Notes: generated by a model from the letters alone, not told the origin. A stretch of DNA of 42,894 nucleotides from an uncultured Spartobacteria bacterium (GCA_903882875.1 CAIRYQ010000050.1:1-42894), one strand, 5' to 3'; counted from the stretch's first letter, positions 6,825 through 16,437 are shown. A program made the numbers and translations.

Positions 6825-6901
6825 GCCGCATGGGATTCCGCGGCGTTTGTTTTTTGGCGAGCAGATTTTTCCCCGCGGGAATTTTCCTCATTCGCCATTT
6901 C

Positions 6902-6950
6902 AAAAAAGCGCCCCGCGCCGGACGATGCCGGCGCGGGGCGTGATTTTTTT
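6902..6950. terminator. bidirectional intrinsic terminator
   Basis: A 13-bp GC-rich stem (6909-6921 with 6928-6940, 6-nt loop) is flanked by six As on the left (6902-6907, a T-run on the minus strand) and TGA plus seven Ts on the right. It is correctly placed to end the leftward Gfo/Idh gene that stops at 6968. Confidence 0.9.
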
Positions 6951-6967
6951 GGACTGAAAACGCTCCG

Positions 6968-8323
6968 TCAGATCACCACGGTCTTGCCGGGGATTGCGCG
7001 CGGATACATGCCGTCGGGGCCGGGTTTCACAGGCATGTCGGCGTCCCATGCGAGATTTTTCGGGAAGATGGTCACTTCGCTCTTCAGAGCCTTTTCCATC
7101 TCGATTTCCTTGCCGCCGTAGGTGGCGAGGCGGCCGAGGATCGCGGTCATCGAACTCATCGCGCCGTATTCGGCCTCGTTGTAAGGCGTGTTGTTGCGGA
7201 TCGCGGCGAAGAGGTCGTCGTGCTCCTGCTGGTAGGGATCCTTGTCGCCCTCGTTCTTGTAGCGCCAGCCATCGCCGCCCGCGGTGGAGATGGTGTGGCG
7301 CGACACGTCGCACTTGCCCTTCGTGCCCTGCACGTGCTCGCTCACGGAGTTCCAGCAGCCGACGATGTGGCGGCAGTAGCTGGAGAGGCGGGAGCCGTCT
7401 TCGTATTCAAACTCGACGGCGTGATGGTCGAAGATTTCGCCGTAGTCCTCGCCTTTGCGGACTTCGCATCCACCGAGACCCTGCGCCTTTACAGGCCAGC
7501 CTTTTTTCACCCAGTTGATCACGTCGAGATTGTGGATGTGCTGCTCGACGATGTGGTCGCCGCAGATCCAGGTGAAGTAGTACCAGTTGCGCATCTGGTA
7601 TTCCATTTCGGTGAGCTTGCGGCCGTACTGCTTCTCGAGATCCGCACGTTTCTTGAGCCACGGCGTGTTGCCGTTCCAGTAGGCGCGCATCGAGGTCACG
7701 TCGCCGATCTCGCCGTCGTGAATGCGCTTGATGGTCTCGATGTAGCCCTTCTGGTGATGGCGCTGCAGGCCCACGCCGACCTTCAGTCCTTTTTCCTTCG
7801 CGAGTTTTGCTGCGGCGAGGACTTTGCGCACGCCGGCGGGTTCGGTTGCGACGGGCTTTTCCATGAAGACGTGTTTGCCCTGGTTGATCGCCTCCTCGAA
7901 CATCATCGGGCGGAAGCCGGGAGGCGTGGAAAGGATGACGACATCGGCCTGCGCGATCGCCTTCTTGTAGGCATCGAAGCCGAGAAACCGGTTCTCCTTC
8001 GCGACCTGCGCGCGCTCGCCGAACTTGGCCTCGAAATTCTTCAGCGCGGAATCCATGCGATCCTCGTGAACGTCCGCCGCGGCGACGAGCTTGATGGGGC
8101 CGATGTTCGATGTGGAAAGCGCCTGGCTGCACGCGCCGGAGCCGCGTCCGCCGCAGCCGACGATGGCGAGCTTGATCTCGTCGCCGCCGCCTGCGCCGAG
8201 CGCAAAACGGGCCGGGGCAAGCGTGCTCGCGAGCGCCGCGCCGCCGAGGACCGTGCTGCCGCGCTTGAGGAAGCTGCGGCGGGAAAATTGATCCGGGGTG
8301 ATGATTCTGGGTTCCTGATTCAT
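6968..8323 (-). CDS. Tat-exported Gfo/Idh/MocA family oxidoreductase
   Basis: This is a 451-aa NAD(P)-dependent sugar or inositol-type dehydrogenase. The start at 8323 (MNQEPRIITPDQF) places a twin-arginine signal SRRSFLKRGS near the N-terminus; the frame is open further upstream to 8722 but that part belongs to another gene. The Rossmann motif is AIVGCGGRGSG, the family EKP motif is MEKPVATEP, and the C-terminal domain carries WICGDHIVEQHIHNLDVINW. Exported members of this kind are numerous in Verrucomicrobia and Planctomycetes and are thought to oxidise sugars or 3-keto-sugars in the periplasm. The DUF1080 and PVC cytochrome genes nearby fit that role. Strong terminator downstream. Confidence 0.93.
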   Translation of the reverse strand: MNQEPRIITPDQFSRRSFLKRGSTVLGGAALASTLAPARFALGAGGGDEIKLAIVGCGGRGSGACSQALSTSNIGPIKLVAAADVHEDRMDSALKNFEAKFGERAQVAKENRFLGFDAYKKAIAQADVVILSTPPGFRPMMFEEAINQGKHVFMEKPVATEPAGVRKVLAAAKLAKEKGLKVGVGLQRHHQKGYIETIKRIHDGEIGDVTSMRAYWNGNTPWLKKRADLEKQYGRKLTEMEYQMRNWYYFTWICGDHIVEQHIHNLDVINWVKKGWPVKAQGLGGCEVRKGEDYGEIFDHHAVEFEYEDGSRLSSYCRHIVGCWNSVSEHVQGTKGKCDVSRHTISTAGGDGWRYKNEGDKDPYQQEHDDLFAAIRNNTPYNEAEYGAMSSMTAILGRLATYGGKEIEMEKALKSEVTIFPKNLAWDADMPVKPGPDGMYPRAIPGKTVVI

Positions 8324-8495
8324 GGGTTGGTTATGGTTTTGCAATGGAGTGAAGGAGCGCAAGCCTATGGCACGGGCCGTCGGCTTGGCTATGCCCGAAT
8401 GACCGGCGTGCGCGGAAATTCTTTGCGCCTTCGGTCCGGCGTGCGATGAAGAATGCGCAAGGCGTGCATCCCCCGGCATCTCGCATTGCTGCAAC

Positions 8496-8722
8496 TTAGT
8501 TACCGGTTTTTTTTCCCCTGCGCGATACGTCAGCCCCGTCATGGTCAGCAGCGGAAGCACATGCACCGTGCCGTCGTCCTCATACACCACGGCGACACTC
8601 GCGTTTTTTGGAGGGAGCGAGACGTAATCGGGATGCGGCACGGCATACGAGCGTCCATCGGCGAGCCTGATGGTGAATGGTCGCCCTTCCTCGATCACGG
8701 TTTCCAATTGCTTGCGCGTCAT
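8496..8722 (-). CDS. small conserved-looking hypothetical protein with A8 frameshift site
   Basis: It starts MTRKQLETVIEEGRPF and contains DGRSYAVPHPDYV and LPLLTMTGLTY. I recall very similar 70-80 aa hypothetical proteins in Verrucomicrobia and Planctomycetes, so the first 72 codons look real. The ATG overlaps the stop of the preceding gene as ATGA (8719-8722). At 8514-8507 the coding strand has eight As. In frame zero the ORF runs on through non-protein-like sequence into the next gene; a -1 shift at the A run reaches TAA at 8498-8496, giving 75 aa. Either the A run is miscounted or slippage occurs. The function is unknown. Confidence 0.65.
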
Positions 8723-9081
8723 GCCGCACGGTTCTTTTCGCGCGCCCCAATGTCAAGCGGTGCGGAGCAGTCAGGCTCCTCGATGCTCTGCAGCCACCAG
8801 CGCGCAGCCGCCCGCGAGCGGCCGAACGATCGCTGGAAATAGACGCGCATCACATGCCCGTCGGACGTTCGCAGCCGGAAGCAATGCCTCCGCACGTACC
8901 GCTCGCCGCTGCCGTGCTTGCAGTCGCCGTATTCCTTCGAGGTTTCCAGCACCTCGGCCACGATCCAGTCGCGACTGCGCCAGCGGAATTTCCCCGGCAG
9001 TCCCGGCTCACCTCGCGCCATCGCGAGCGGATCGAAACTCGCGTCGGGCGTGATTGGTTCGCTGATGAATGTCGCGGGCAT
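8719..9081 (-). CDS. hypothetical protein, possibly DUF6504-like
   Basis: The 120-aa frame starts at 9081 (MPATFISEPITPDASF); the longer open frame to 9210 adds non-protein-like sequence. The body (FRWRSRDWIVAEVLETSKEYG, RHCFRLRTSDGHVMRVYFQ, RWWLQSIEE) has the tryptophan/arginine-rich beta pattern of small cytoplasmic proteins in which a 'W-R-...-Y-R-V' sheet ends in 'W.L..I'. DUF6504 is the closest family I can name, from memory only. It shares a 4-bp ATGA overlap with the next small gene, implying translational coupling. It is transcribed divergently from the Gfo/Idh gene at 9260. Confidence 0.65.
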   Translation of the reverse strand: MPATFISEPITPDASFDPLAMARGEPGLPGKFRWRSRDWIVAEVLETSKEYGDCKHGSGERYVRRHCFRLRTSDGHVMRVYFQRSFGRSRAAARWWLQSIEEPDCSAPLDIGAREKNRAA

Positions 9082-9259
9082 CACTGCAAACTGCCGCCGA
9101 TTTTCGCCATTGTCCAAGTCGTCCTGCGCAACATGCGACTCGTGATCTGGACGAGGCGCACAGTCGAAATGCGCAGGGCTGACAAACGCACTCGTTCCGC
9201 AGCCGCGCATTTCTGCTATTCAAATTCCGGGTCTGCGTGCTATCCCGAACACCCAACCC

Positions 9260-10588
9260 ATGAATCCTCCATCGAACCCCACCCGTCGTGATTTTCTGAA
9301 AACCTCCGGCGCGCTCGCGCTCGCCTCGACGATCATCATCCCTGAGCATGTGCGCGCGGCCGACCTCGCGAAGGACAAGATCAAGGTCGGCTTCATCGGC
9401 TGCGGCGGGCGCGGAACCGGCGCGGCATCGCAGACGCTCCAGGCGGACAGCAACGTGGAACTGTGGGCGATGGGCGATGTGTTCCGCGACAAGATTGACT
9501 CGTCGCTGCAGGTGCTGAAAGCGCAGTTCGAGCAGCAGCCGGACAAGCTCAACGTGGCCGAGGAGCGGAAATTCGACGGCCTCGACGCGTACCAGAAGGT
9601 GATCAACAGCGGCGTGGACGTGGTGCTTCTCACGACCTCGCCCGGCTTCCGCCCGCTGCACATCAAGGCCGCGGTGGATGCGGGCAAGCACGTCTTTTGC
9701 GAAAAGCCGATGGCCACGGATGCGACAGGTGTCCGCTCCGTGATCGAGAGCGCGAAGAAGGCGAAGGAAAAAAATCTCGCGCTCGTGGACGGCTTCGTGT
9801 GGCGCTGGACGAAGGCGAACCAGGAAGCGTACCGGCGCATTCACGCCGGCGAGATCGGCGACATTCTCGCGATCTATTCGAGCTACTACACGGGTGCGGT
9901 GGACCGCTACCCGAAGTGGAACCGCACGAATACGAAGACCGATCTCGAGTGGATGATCCGCCGCTGGTATTACCACACTTGGCTTGGCGGCGATCACATC
10001 GTGGAGCAGGCCGTGCACAGCCTCGACAAGATGCTCTGGACGATGAAGGACGTGCCGCCGGAGCGCGTCGTCTGCACGGGTGGCCGTCAGACGCGCCCGA
10101 ACGATCCTCCCGGCGAATACGGCAACATTTACGATCACTTCAGCGCCGAATTCCACTGGGAGAGTGGCGTGAAGGGCTACCATTTCACGCGGCAGATGGG
10201 GAGCTGCTACAATGCAAATACGGACACCGTGATCGGCTCGAAGGGCACCTACGAGGGCGAGAGCGGCAGCAAGCGCCACGTCTTCCTGCGCACGGAAAAT
10301 CCGTGGCGATACAAGGCGCCCGAGGGCTTGAAGGACGACGGCTACCTCACCGAGCATCAGGAAATGTACGCCTCGATTCGATCCGGCCGACCGATCAACA
10401 CGGGCGACCGTTTTACGAAGACCACGATGATGGCGATCATGGCGCGCATGTCCGCCTACTCGGGCAAGGAGGTCACATGGGACCGCGCGATGAACTCGAA
10501 GGAGGACCTCTTCCCGAAGAACATGACGTGGGACATGAAGCTCCCCGTCGCGCCCGTGGCGATGCCCGGTTCGACTGAACTGATCTGA
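9260..10588 (+). CDS. Tat-exported Gfo/Idh/MocA family oxidoreductase
   Basis: The 442-aa protein opens with a twin-arginine signal (TRRDFLKTSGALALAST), then the Rossmann motif VGFIGCGGRGTG, the EKP motif CEKPMATDA, and a C-terminal domain with WLGGDHIVEQAVHSLDKMLW. It is a paralogue of the oxidoreductase at 6968-8323 with the same domain order. It probably oxidises a sugar or polyol in the periplasm using a tightly bound nicotinamide cofactor. It is a single gene facing the PAP2/PlsC pair and reading away from the small genes on its left. The start at 9260 directly opens the Tat signal. Confidence 0.93.
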   Translation: MNPPSNPTRRDFLKTSGALALASTIIIPEHVRAADLAKDKIKVGFIGCGGRGTGAASQTLQADSNVELWAMGDVFRDKIDSSLQVLKAQFEQQPDKLNVAEERKFDGLDAYQKVINSGVDVVLLTTSPGFRPLHIKAAVDAGKHVFCEKPMATDATGVRSVIESAKKAKEKNLALVDGFVWRWTKANQEAYRRIHAGEIGDILAIYSSYYTGAVDRYPKWNRTNTKTDLEWMIRRWYYHTWLGGDHIVEQAVHSLDKMLWTMKDVPPERVVCTGGRQTRPNDPPGEYGNIYDHFSAEFHWESGVKGYHFTRQMGSCYNANTDTVIGSKGTYEGESGSKRHVFLRTENPWRYKAPEGLKDDGYLTEHQEMYASIRSGRPINTGDRFTKTTMMAIMARMSAYSGKEVTWDRAMNSKEDLFPKNMTWDMKLPVAPVAMPGSTELI

Positions 10589-10594
10589 CCGCGC

Positions 10595-11251
10595 TCACCG
10601 CAGCAACGCATCGAGCGACGGCGACACCGCCAGCGCAATGTCGTACGCCACAAACGCGGCGAACGCGCCCGCGATGACATCCAGCGTATAGTGCGCGCGC
10701 AGGACGAGCACGACCAGCGCCTCGCCGAACGCGATGATCCCTGCGGCAATCGCGAGCCAGAGTGGGCCTGCGTGCGCCGCGTGGATCGCGCCGAGCGCCG
10801 CGAGCGCCGTGTGGCCGGAAAAAAACAGATCATTCCCGACATCGTACGTCACGAGCAGTGTCGGAAAGCCGGGGTTCCGCCAGATGAATCCGCGCGGCGG
10901 CGGCAGCGTGCAGATGCTCATGCAGATCTGCCGCATGGAAAATGCGGCGATGACCGCGACGAACGGCGTGAACGTGTGTCCGAAAATCGCCGCGCCGATC
11001 AGCGCAAGGCCGAACAAGTCAATGAAAAGCGAGCTGACGATCAGTGCGGCATTTGCGGTGCGGGGATTTGCAGTGAGGTGTGCGTGCCAGCGCGCGGTGA
11101 GATCATGGATGACGTCGCCGATGCCGTCCTTCGCGGCGGCCTTTTTTCCGATCAGCGACTGTGTCCAAAACCAAATGACGAGCGCAACCGCGACGACCGC
11201 GGCGCGGATGCCGATGGCAGACCATGCGAGCGCGGCGAAAACGGGGATCAT
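10595..11251 (-). CDS. PAP2_C-like membrane lipid phosphatase or phosphotransferase
   Basis: The 218-aa polytopic membrane protein has about five to six hydrophobic segments. Conserved pieces resemble the C-terminal PAP2 (sphingomyelin synthase-like) family: GNDLFFSGHTA (histidine in SGHT) and RAHYTLDVIAG (second histidine and aspartate). These residues normally form the phospho-histidine active site for lipid phosphate transfer or hydrolysis. Its ATG overlaps the TGA stop of the upstream PlsC-like acyltransferase (ATGA, 11248-11251), so the two are translationally coupled and likely act together in membrane lipid synthesis or remodelling. The substrate is unknown. Confidence 0.8.
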   Translation of the reverse strand: MIPVFAALAWSAIGIRAAVVAVALVIWFWTQSLIGKKAAAKDGIGDVIHDLTARWHAHLTANPRTANAALIVSSLFIDLFGLALIGAAIFGHTFTPFVAVIAAFSMRQICMSICTLPPPRGFIWRNPGFPTLLVTYDVGNDLFFSGHTALAALGAIHAAHAGPLWLAIAAGIIAFGEALVVLVLRAHYTLDVIAGAFAAFVAYDIALAVSPSLDALLR

Positions 11252-12474
11252 AACTTTTCATCCGCCGGTCGCGGGACGCGGCGGCACGTCTTTGTCTCAT
11301 CGAGGAGGATACCGAGTTGCCGCCGGACCTCGTCGGCGAGCGGATCATTTTCCGCGCCGCGCTCGCGTGTCGGTGTGGCTACGATGGCTTCGCCGATCGA
11401 GATGACCGAGTGCAGCGGCGGATGCGCGGTGGTCTTGTCGGTGAGATCCTCCTCGTAGCGTTCGACGGTTTCGAGCAGGCGTTCGGGAGCCGGCGTGCCG
11501 TCGAGGTAATCCGCGGAGTAGCAGTACATCTGCTGTGCAAAATAGAGATCGGTGAACTGCCGCCAGCGGCGCGCGACCTCCGCCTCCGAGAGTCCGCCGC
11601 GGATCATGTCCGGCAGGATCGCGCTGCGCAGGCGCTTCACGCGCGACATCGTGTCCTGCGCGCCGCGTCCGGTGTTCCACTCGCGTTCGAGCGGTTCGAG
11701 CACGCGCTCCAGCAGGCGCGGCAGCCGCTCGTGGAGCGTACCCGGCTGCGCTGCGCTGAGATATTCGCCTTCCTTCACTGCGAGCAATGTGTGCCCGATT
11801 TTTCGGATGCGTTCGCCCAGTGCGAGCTGGCTTTGCGGCTGCCATGACAGGCGGGCCTCGATTTTTTCCAGCACCGGCGTGAGTGTCTCAGCGAGATCGC
11901 CCTCGAAAAAATACCGGATGAAGACCGGATGCACGACGACCTTGCTCGGCTTCGCGGCGGATGCGCGTTGTTTCGCCGCCGAGCGGGCGATGAACGACAC
12001 GCCGTCCATGAGATCCAGCAGCCGGTCGTTGTTCCGCGTGACGATGCCCTCGGGGAAAATCACGAGCGGCGACTGCGTCTCGGCGAGGACGCGGATCGCG
12101 CACTTCAGCGATTCGCGATCCATTCCCTCGCGGTACACGCTGAACGCGCCGACACGCTGGAGCAGGAACCGCTGCACGCGGCCCTGCATGAAGAGGTGCC
12201 AGCTCGCCATCGCGCGAAATGGCCGGCCGATTTCCTTCGAGAGCACACCGAACATCGTGGGATCGCACGGGCGCGAATGGTTCGAGGCGAGCATCACGCC
12301 GGCACCCGCATCAAGCGAGGCACGGAGCCGCTCGGCGCCGCGAATTTCCCACGAGGTGACGCCGTCCGATTTCCGAAGCTGCCTCAGCATCAACCAGACG
12401 GTGAGCCTCCACCAAAACACATTCGGACGCGGCGGCACGAAGCGGTAGGGCTGGGTGGAGATGAGGTTTTGCAC
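11248..12474 (-). CDS. PlsC-like 1-acylglycerol-3-phosphate acyltransferase
   Basis: The 408-aa protein has a GTG start and an upstream AAGGAT. The acyltransferase HX4D motif is NHSRPCD (His66, Asp71) and the substrate motif is FPEG (140-143), in the usual spacing. The N-terminal half is a PlsC domain and the C-terminal half (about residues 220-408) is a helical extension of unknown role, making it longer than classic PlsC (about 245 aa). It should transfer an acyl chain to a lysophospholipid at the membrane. It overlaps the PAP2-like gene and is divergent from the PVC cytochrome gene. Confidence 0.85.
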   Translation of the reverse strand: MQNLISTQPYRFVPPRPNVFWWRLTVWLMLRQLRKSDGVTSWEIRGAERLRASLDAGAGVMLASNHSRPCDPTMFGVLSKEIGRPFRAMASWHLFMQGRVQRFLLQRVGAFSVYREGMDRESLKCAIRVLAETQSPLVIFPEGIVTRNNDRLLDLMDGVSFIARSAAKQRASAAKPSKVVVHPVFIRYFFEGDLAETLTPVLEKIEARLSWQPQSQLALGERIRKIGHTLLAVKEGEYLSAAQPGTLHERLPRLLERVLEPLEREWNTGRGAQDTMSRVKRLRSAILPDMIRGGLSEAEVARRWRQFTDLYFAQQMYCYSADYLDGTPAPERLLETVERYEEDLTDKTTAHPPLHSVISIGEAIVATPTRERGAENDPLADEVRRQLGILLDETKTCRRVPRPADEKL

Positions 12475-12599
12475 GGCGATCCTTTGCGGCGTTTGCGTGT
12501 CGGAAATATGGCGCGTTGTCCCGGAGGGAAAGCAAAAGCGGCGGCAGCCGAGAAGTCTTGCACAACCAGCCGCCGCTGGTGGTGAATGCTCACCCTCCC

Positions 12600-15131
12600 A
12601 TGTCCTTCACACGTCCCGCATTTTTCCGCCCTCATGTCGTCAGTGTCCTGCTGCTCACGAGCACCGCACTTTCACCCGCGCAGGAGAAGCTCACTGAAGT
12701 CACGCGACAGGCAGACGCCTACAACATGTGGAAGCTCGCGCTCACGCCGGGCACGGCGACGGATGCGGCGGCGATCACCGTGCCGGAGAATTTCAAAATC
12801 GAGCGGTTGCGGTCCGCGTTGCCCGATGAGGATTCGTGGGTCTCGATGGCGTTCGACCCGCAGAGCCGGCTCACGATCGCGCGGGAAAAAAGGGGGCTGC
12901 TGCGCATGACGCTGAGCCCCGGCGCCGGCGTGGAAAAGGTCGAGGTGATCAACGACACGCTGCTCGAATGCCGCGGCCTGCTCTACGCGAACGGCGCGCT
13001 CTACGCGAACGCGAACAACAGCAAGATGCTCGTGCGACTGCGCGACACGCGCGGCGACGGGACGTTCGATGCGATGGACGAACTGCTGCGCACCGAGGGC
13101 GGCGTGGGCCACGGGCGCAACCACATCAAGCTCGGGCCGGACGGCATGATTTACGTCGTGCATGGCAACAATGTCTCGGCAATGCCGAGCGTCGCACCCG
13201 ACTCGCCGATGCGGAATTTTCACGACGACCGGCTCATCCCGTGTCCGTGGGATCCGCAGATGTTTGACGGCGACGTGAAGCTGCCCGCCGGCCACGTCCT
13301 TCGCGGTGACCTCGACGGGAAGAAATGGACGCTGCTCGCCGGCGGCCTGCGCAATCCGCTCGATGTCGCGTGGAATGAGGACGGCGAGATGTTCACCTTC
13401 GATGCGGATATGGAATGGGACACCGGTACGCCGTGGTATCGCCCGACGCGCGTGAACCATATCGTGAGCGGCGCGGACTACGGCTGGCGTCGCGGCACGA
13501 GCAAGTGGCCCGAGTATTTCCCCGACTGCGGGCCGACGACACTGAACATCGGCCTCGCGTCGCCGACGGGGATCGAGTTCGGCACGCGCAGTAATTTTCC
13601 GCCGGAAATGCGGCGCGCGCTGTTTCTCAGCGACTGGGCCTACGGGCGGATCATTGCCGTGCATCTCACGCCGCATGGATCGAGCTACACGGCGACGGCG
13701 GAAAATTTCGTCGTGGGAAAACCGCTGAACGTGACCGACCTGGCGTTCGGGCCGGAGGGCGCGATGTATTTCATCACCGGAGGCAGACACACACAGTCCG
13801 GCCTCTATCGCGTGAGCTACACCGGGCCGCAGATCACGGAAAAGCCGCAGCCTGTGGACTCACGGGCCGCACAGACTCGCGGAGTGCGGCATGAACTCGA
13901 AGCTTTTCACGGCCATCCTACGCTCGGCGCGGTGGAAAAAATCTGGCCGCATCTCGGCAGCGATGATGCGGTGTTGCGCGAGGCCGCGCGCATCGCACTC
14001 GAATGGCAGGACGTGTCGCAGTGGCAGGCGCGCGCGCTTGCGGAGAGGGACACGCTTACGAGTCTCACTGCGCTGCTTGCGCTCGCACGCAACGCCACAG
14101 GCGACGTGCAGCGTGCAATCTTCGACAAGCTCGACAAGCTCGATTTTGCGAAGCTTCCCGAGGAGCAGCAGATCCTCGGGGCGCGCGATTACCAGCTTGC
14201 ACTGTTCCGCTTCGGCACGCCCTCCGATACGCGTGCGCTCACGCAGCGACTGGACATGCTTTACCCCGCGAAGAGCTGGCGCGTGAACCACCTGCTCTGC
14301 GAACTGCTTGCGCACCTCAGGGCGCCGTCGTTTCGCGATAAGACGGTCGCGCTGCTCGCAGACTCGAAGCGCAGCGAGGACATGCTTCACTATCTTTTTT
14401 ACCTCCGTCTCGTCACTGACGGTTGGACGATCGAGCAGCGCCGCGCGTGCTTCGCCGCGCTGAACCGCGCCGAGATGCTCGAAGGCGCGCGCGACTACCA
14501 GCGTTCGCTGAGAATGATCCGCGCCGAGATGCTCGAAAAGCTCACGCCCGCGGAGCGCGACGCCGTCACCTCGCTGCTCGCCGTCGCAGCCGATGCCGCG
14601 CTGCCGCGTTCCAGCGGGCCGCAGGAACTTGTGCGCGAGTGGAAGATGGAGGAGCTGGATCCGGTGCTCGAGCGGGTTGGTAGCAAGCGATCGTTTGACG
14701 CGGGCAAGCAGGCATTCGCCGGCGCGCAGTGCGTGCTCTGTCACCGCATGGGCAATGGCGGCGGACTCGTGGGCCCCGACCTCACCGCCGTCGCCAGCCG
14801 TTTCAACCGCCGCGACATCCTCGACTCAATCCTCAATCCTTCGCGGGTGATTGACGACAAATTTCGCAACACCGTGCTCAAGCTCAAGAGCGGCGCAGAG
14901 GTCATTGGCACTATCGAGCGTGAGGACGAAAAGACTATCGCAATCCGCACGCACCCGCTGGTGCCGCAGACGACGAGCATCGAAAAGGCCGACGTGAAAA
15001 GCCGCGAGCTGTCGAACATTTCCCCGATGCCGCCCGGCCTGCTGAACGTGCTCACGCGCGATCAAATCCTCGACCTGCTCGCCTACATCGAGAGCGGCGG
15101 CGATCCGAAGCACCGCGACTTCAGCCCGTAG
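12600..15131 (+). CDS. PVC-type membrane-bound dehydrogenase with C-terminal cytochrome c domain
   Basis: The start at 12600 (MSFTRPAFFRPHVVS) opens a signal peptide ending near LSPAQ; the longer frame upstream is not protein-like. The 843-aa product has an N-terminal beta-propeller of the Planctomycetes/Verrucomicrobia dehydrogenase type (GRNHIKLGPDGMIYVVHGNN, GLRNPLDVAWNEDGEMF, GADYGWRRGTS), a HEAT-like helical middle part, and a C-terminal haem domain with CVLCH (Cys711, Cys714, His715) followed by GPDLTAVASRF. Such proteins are periplasmic or membrane-associated and pass electrons from sugar or alcohol oxidation to the respiratory chain. It probably functions with the nearby exported oxidoreductases. 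Confidence 0.9.
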   Translation: MSFTRPAFFRPHVVSVLLLTSTALSPAQEKLTEVTRQADAYNMWKLALTPGTATDAAAITVPENFKIERLRSALPDEDSWVSMAFDPQSRLTIAREKRGLLRMTLSPGAGVEKVEVINDTLLECRGLLYANGALYANANNSKMLVRLRDTRGDGTFDAMDELLRTEGGVGHGRNHIKLGPDGMIYVVHGNNVSAMPSVAPDSPMRNFHDDRLIPCPWDPQMFDGDVKLPAGHVLRGDLDGKKWTLLAGGLRNPLDVAWNEDGEMFTFDADMEWDTGTPWYRPTRVNHIVSGADYGWRRGTSKWPEYFPDCGPTTLNIGLASPTGIEFGTRSNFPPEMRRALFLSDWAYGRIIAVHLTPHGSSYTATAENFVVGKPLNVTDLAFGPEGAMYFITGGRHTQSGLYRVSYTGPQITEKPQPVDSRAAQTRGVRHELEAFHGHPTLGAVEKIWPHLGSDDAVLREAARIALEWQDVSQWQARALAERDTLTSLTALLALARNATGDVQRAIFDKLDKLDFAKLPEEQQILGARDYQLALFRFGTPSDTRALTQRLDMLYPAKSWRVNHLLCELLAHLRAPSFRDKTVALLADSKRSEDMLHYLFYLRLVTDGWTIEQRRACFAALNRAEMLEGARDYQRSLRMIRAEMLEKLTPAERDAVTSLLAVAADAALPRSSGPQELVREWKMEELDPVLERVGSKRSFDAGKQAFAGAQCVLCHRMGNGGGLVGPDLTAVASRFNRRDILDSILNPSRVIDDKFRNTVLKLKSGAEVIGTIEREDEKTIAIRTHPLVPQTTSIEKADVKSRELSNISPMPPGLLNVLTRDQILDLLAYIESGGDPKHRDFSP

Positions 15132-15168
15132 CGGGCTGACAGAAACCGTCCTGCGCGGATCGCACGCA

Positions 15169-16383
15169 TCAGCGTTTTGCGATGCTGGCGAGCAGGGCGT
15201 TGGCGCACGCTTCGGCGAAAGCGGGATCGTTGATCGCCGCGTCCACTTCGATGAGCGGGATGCCGGTGCGCAGATGTTTTTTGATCGCGCCGAACAGCGC
15301 CGCGTCCGCCTCGGGCCAGTGGAACGCGCCGCCTTCCGCGCTGATGATGCTGATAGCCCGCAGCGGCAGCAGCACGGTTACGGGCCCGCGATACGCGTTC
15401 ACCTTTTCCGCGAGGATGCGGCCGAGATGCGCGCACTCCTCGGGCGTCGTGCGCATAAGTGTGACCTGCGGGTTGTGCTGGTAAAATTTGCGGTCGGAAA
15501 ATTTCGCAGGCACGGTTTCGCACGCGCCGAAGTTCACCATGTCGAGGCAGCCGGGCACGACGATGGCGGGCGTGCCGGTCTTTGCGGCGGCATCGAGCCG
15601 TGTCGGCCCTGCGCCGAGGGTGCCGCCGACAAGTTCGTCCGCCCATTCGGTCGTGGTGATGTCGAGCACGCCAGCGGCCATACCGCTCTCGATGAGCGAT
15701 TCCATCGTGCGTCCGCCCGTGCCGGTCGCGTGAAAAACAAGCACTTCGAAACCCGCGGCCTCGACGAGGAACTTTGCACGCTGCACGCAGTCGGTCGTAT
15801 TGCCAAACATGCTCGCGACGACGATCGGTTTTTCCGCGATGCCCGCGTCCGGCACGTTCGATTCCACCATCCCGCAAATTGCTCCCGCGGCGCGCGTGAG
15901 GATCGTGCGCGAGATGCGGTTGATGCCGGCGACATCCACGATGGAGGGGAACAGCACGATGTCCTTCACACCGACGTATTGAGCCGTATTGCCGCTCGCG
16001 AGCGTGGAGACCATGAGCTTTGGAAAGCCGAGCGGCAGCGCGCGCATTCCGGTCGTCGCGATCGCCGTCCCGCCGCCGCCGCCGAGCGAAATCACACCGT
16101 CCATTTTTCCTTCCGCGTGCAGCTTTGTGAGCACGACCGCCGCGGCGCCTGCCATCGCGGTGACGCATTCGCCGCGGTCGTGACGTGCGATGAGCGCCGC
16201 GAGATCGATCCCGGCGATGCGCGCGACTTCCTCGCGTGAAATGTCGGGCTTCAGCCGCGGCGGCTGATCGGTGCCGACATCAATGACGAGCGTGCCGTGC
16301 CCGCGCGCGCGGATGAGTTCGGCGACGAATCCGTGCTCGTCGCCTTTTGTGTCGAGTGTGCCGAGGATCGCGATGGTGGACAT
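15169..16383 (-). CDS. UPF0261 / Tm-1-like ATP-binding domain protein
   Basis: The 404-aa protein is read from ATG 16383 (MSTIAILGTLDTKGDE); the family characteristically begins at this LGTLDTKG motif, so the ATG five codons upstream is not preferred. Other family signatures are SLGGGGGTAIATTGMRALPLG, MVSTLASGNTAQYVGVKDI and ATGTGGRTMESLI. The N-terminal half binds ATP in the plant Tm-1 homologue, and the family often occurs beside a phosphoenolpyruvate-hydrolase-like TIM-barrel gene. That partner is absent here. The role in bacteria is not established; carbohydrate or secondary metabolism is suspected. It is convergent with the PVC cytochrome gene and downstream of the DUF1080 gene on the same strand. 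Confidence 0.88.
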   Translation of the reverse strand: MSTIAILGTLDTKGDEHGFVAELIRARGHGTLVIDVGTDQPPRLKPDISREEVARIAGIDLAALIARHDRGECVTAMAGAAAVVLTKLHAEGKMDGVISLGGGGGTAIATTGMRALPLGFPKLMVSTLASGNTAQYVGVKDIVLFPSIVDVAGINRISRTILTRAAGAICGMVESNVPDAGIAEKPIVVASMFGNTTDCVQRAKFLVEAAGFEVLVFHATGTGGRTMESLIESGMAAGVLDITTTEWADELVGGTLGAGPTRLDAAAKTGTPAIVVPGCLDMVNFGACETVPAKFSDRKFYQHNPQVTLMRTTPEECAHLGRILAEKVNAYRGPVTVLLPLRAISIISAEGGAFHWPEADAALFGAIKKHLRTGIPLIEVDAAINDPAFAEACANALLASIAKR

Positions 16384-16437
16384 TTTGGAATGACGCATGA
16401 CGCATGACGAACGGAAGCGGCATTCGAGGGTGCCCCG

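Noticed and set aside
8324-8495. In-frame extension joining the small gene to the Gfo/Idh oxidoreductase as one 584-aa protein
   Set aside because: The linker sequence is not protein-like and the Tat signal would become internal. Two genes with separate starts fit better.
15122-15138. 7-bp hairpin overlapping the PVC cytochrome stop codon as terminator
   Set aside because: The stem is short and no T-run follows; it could be chance.
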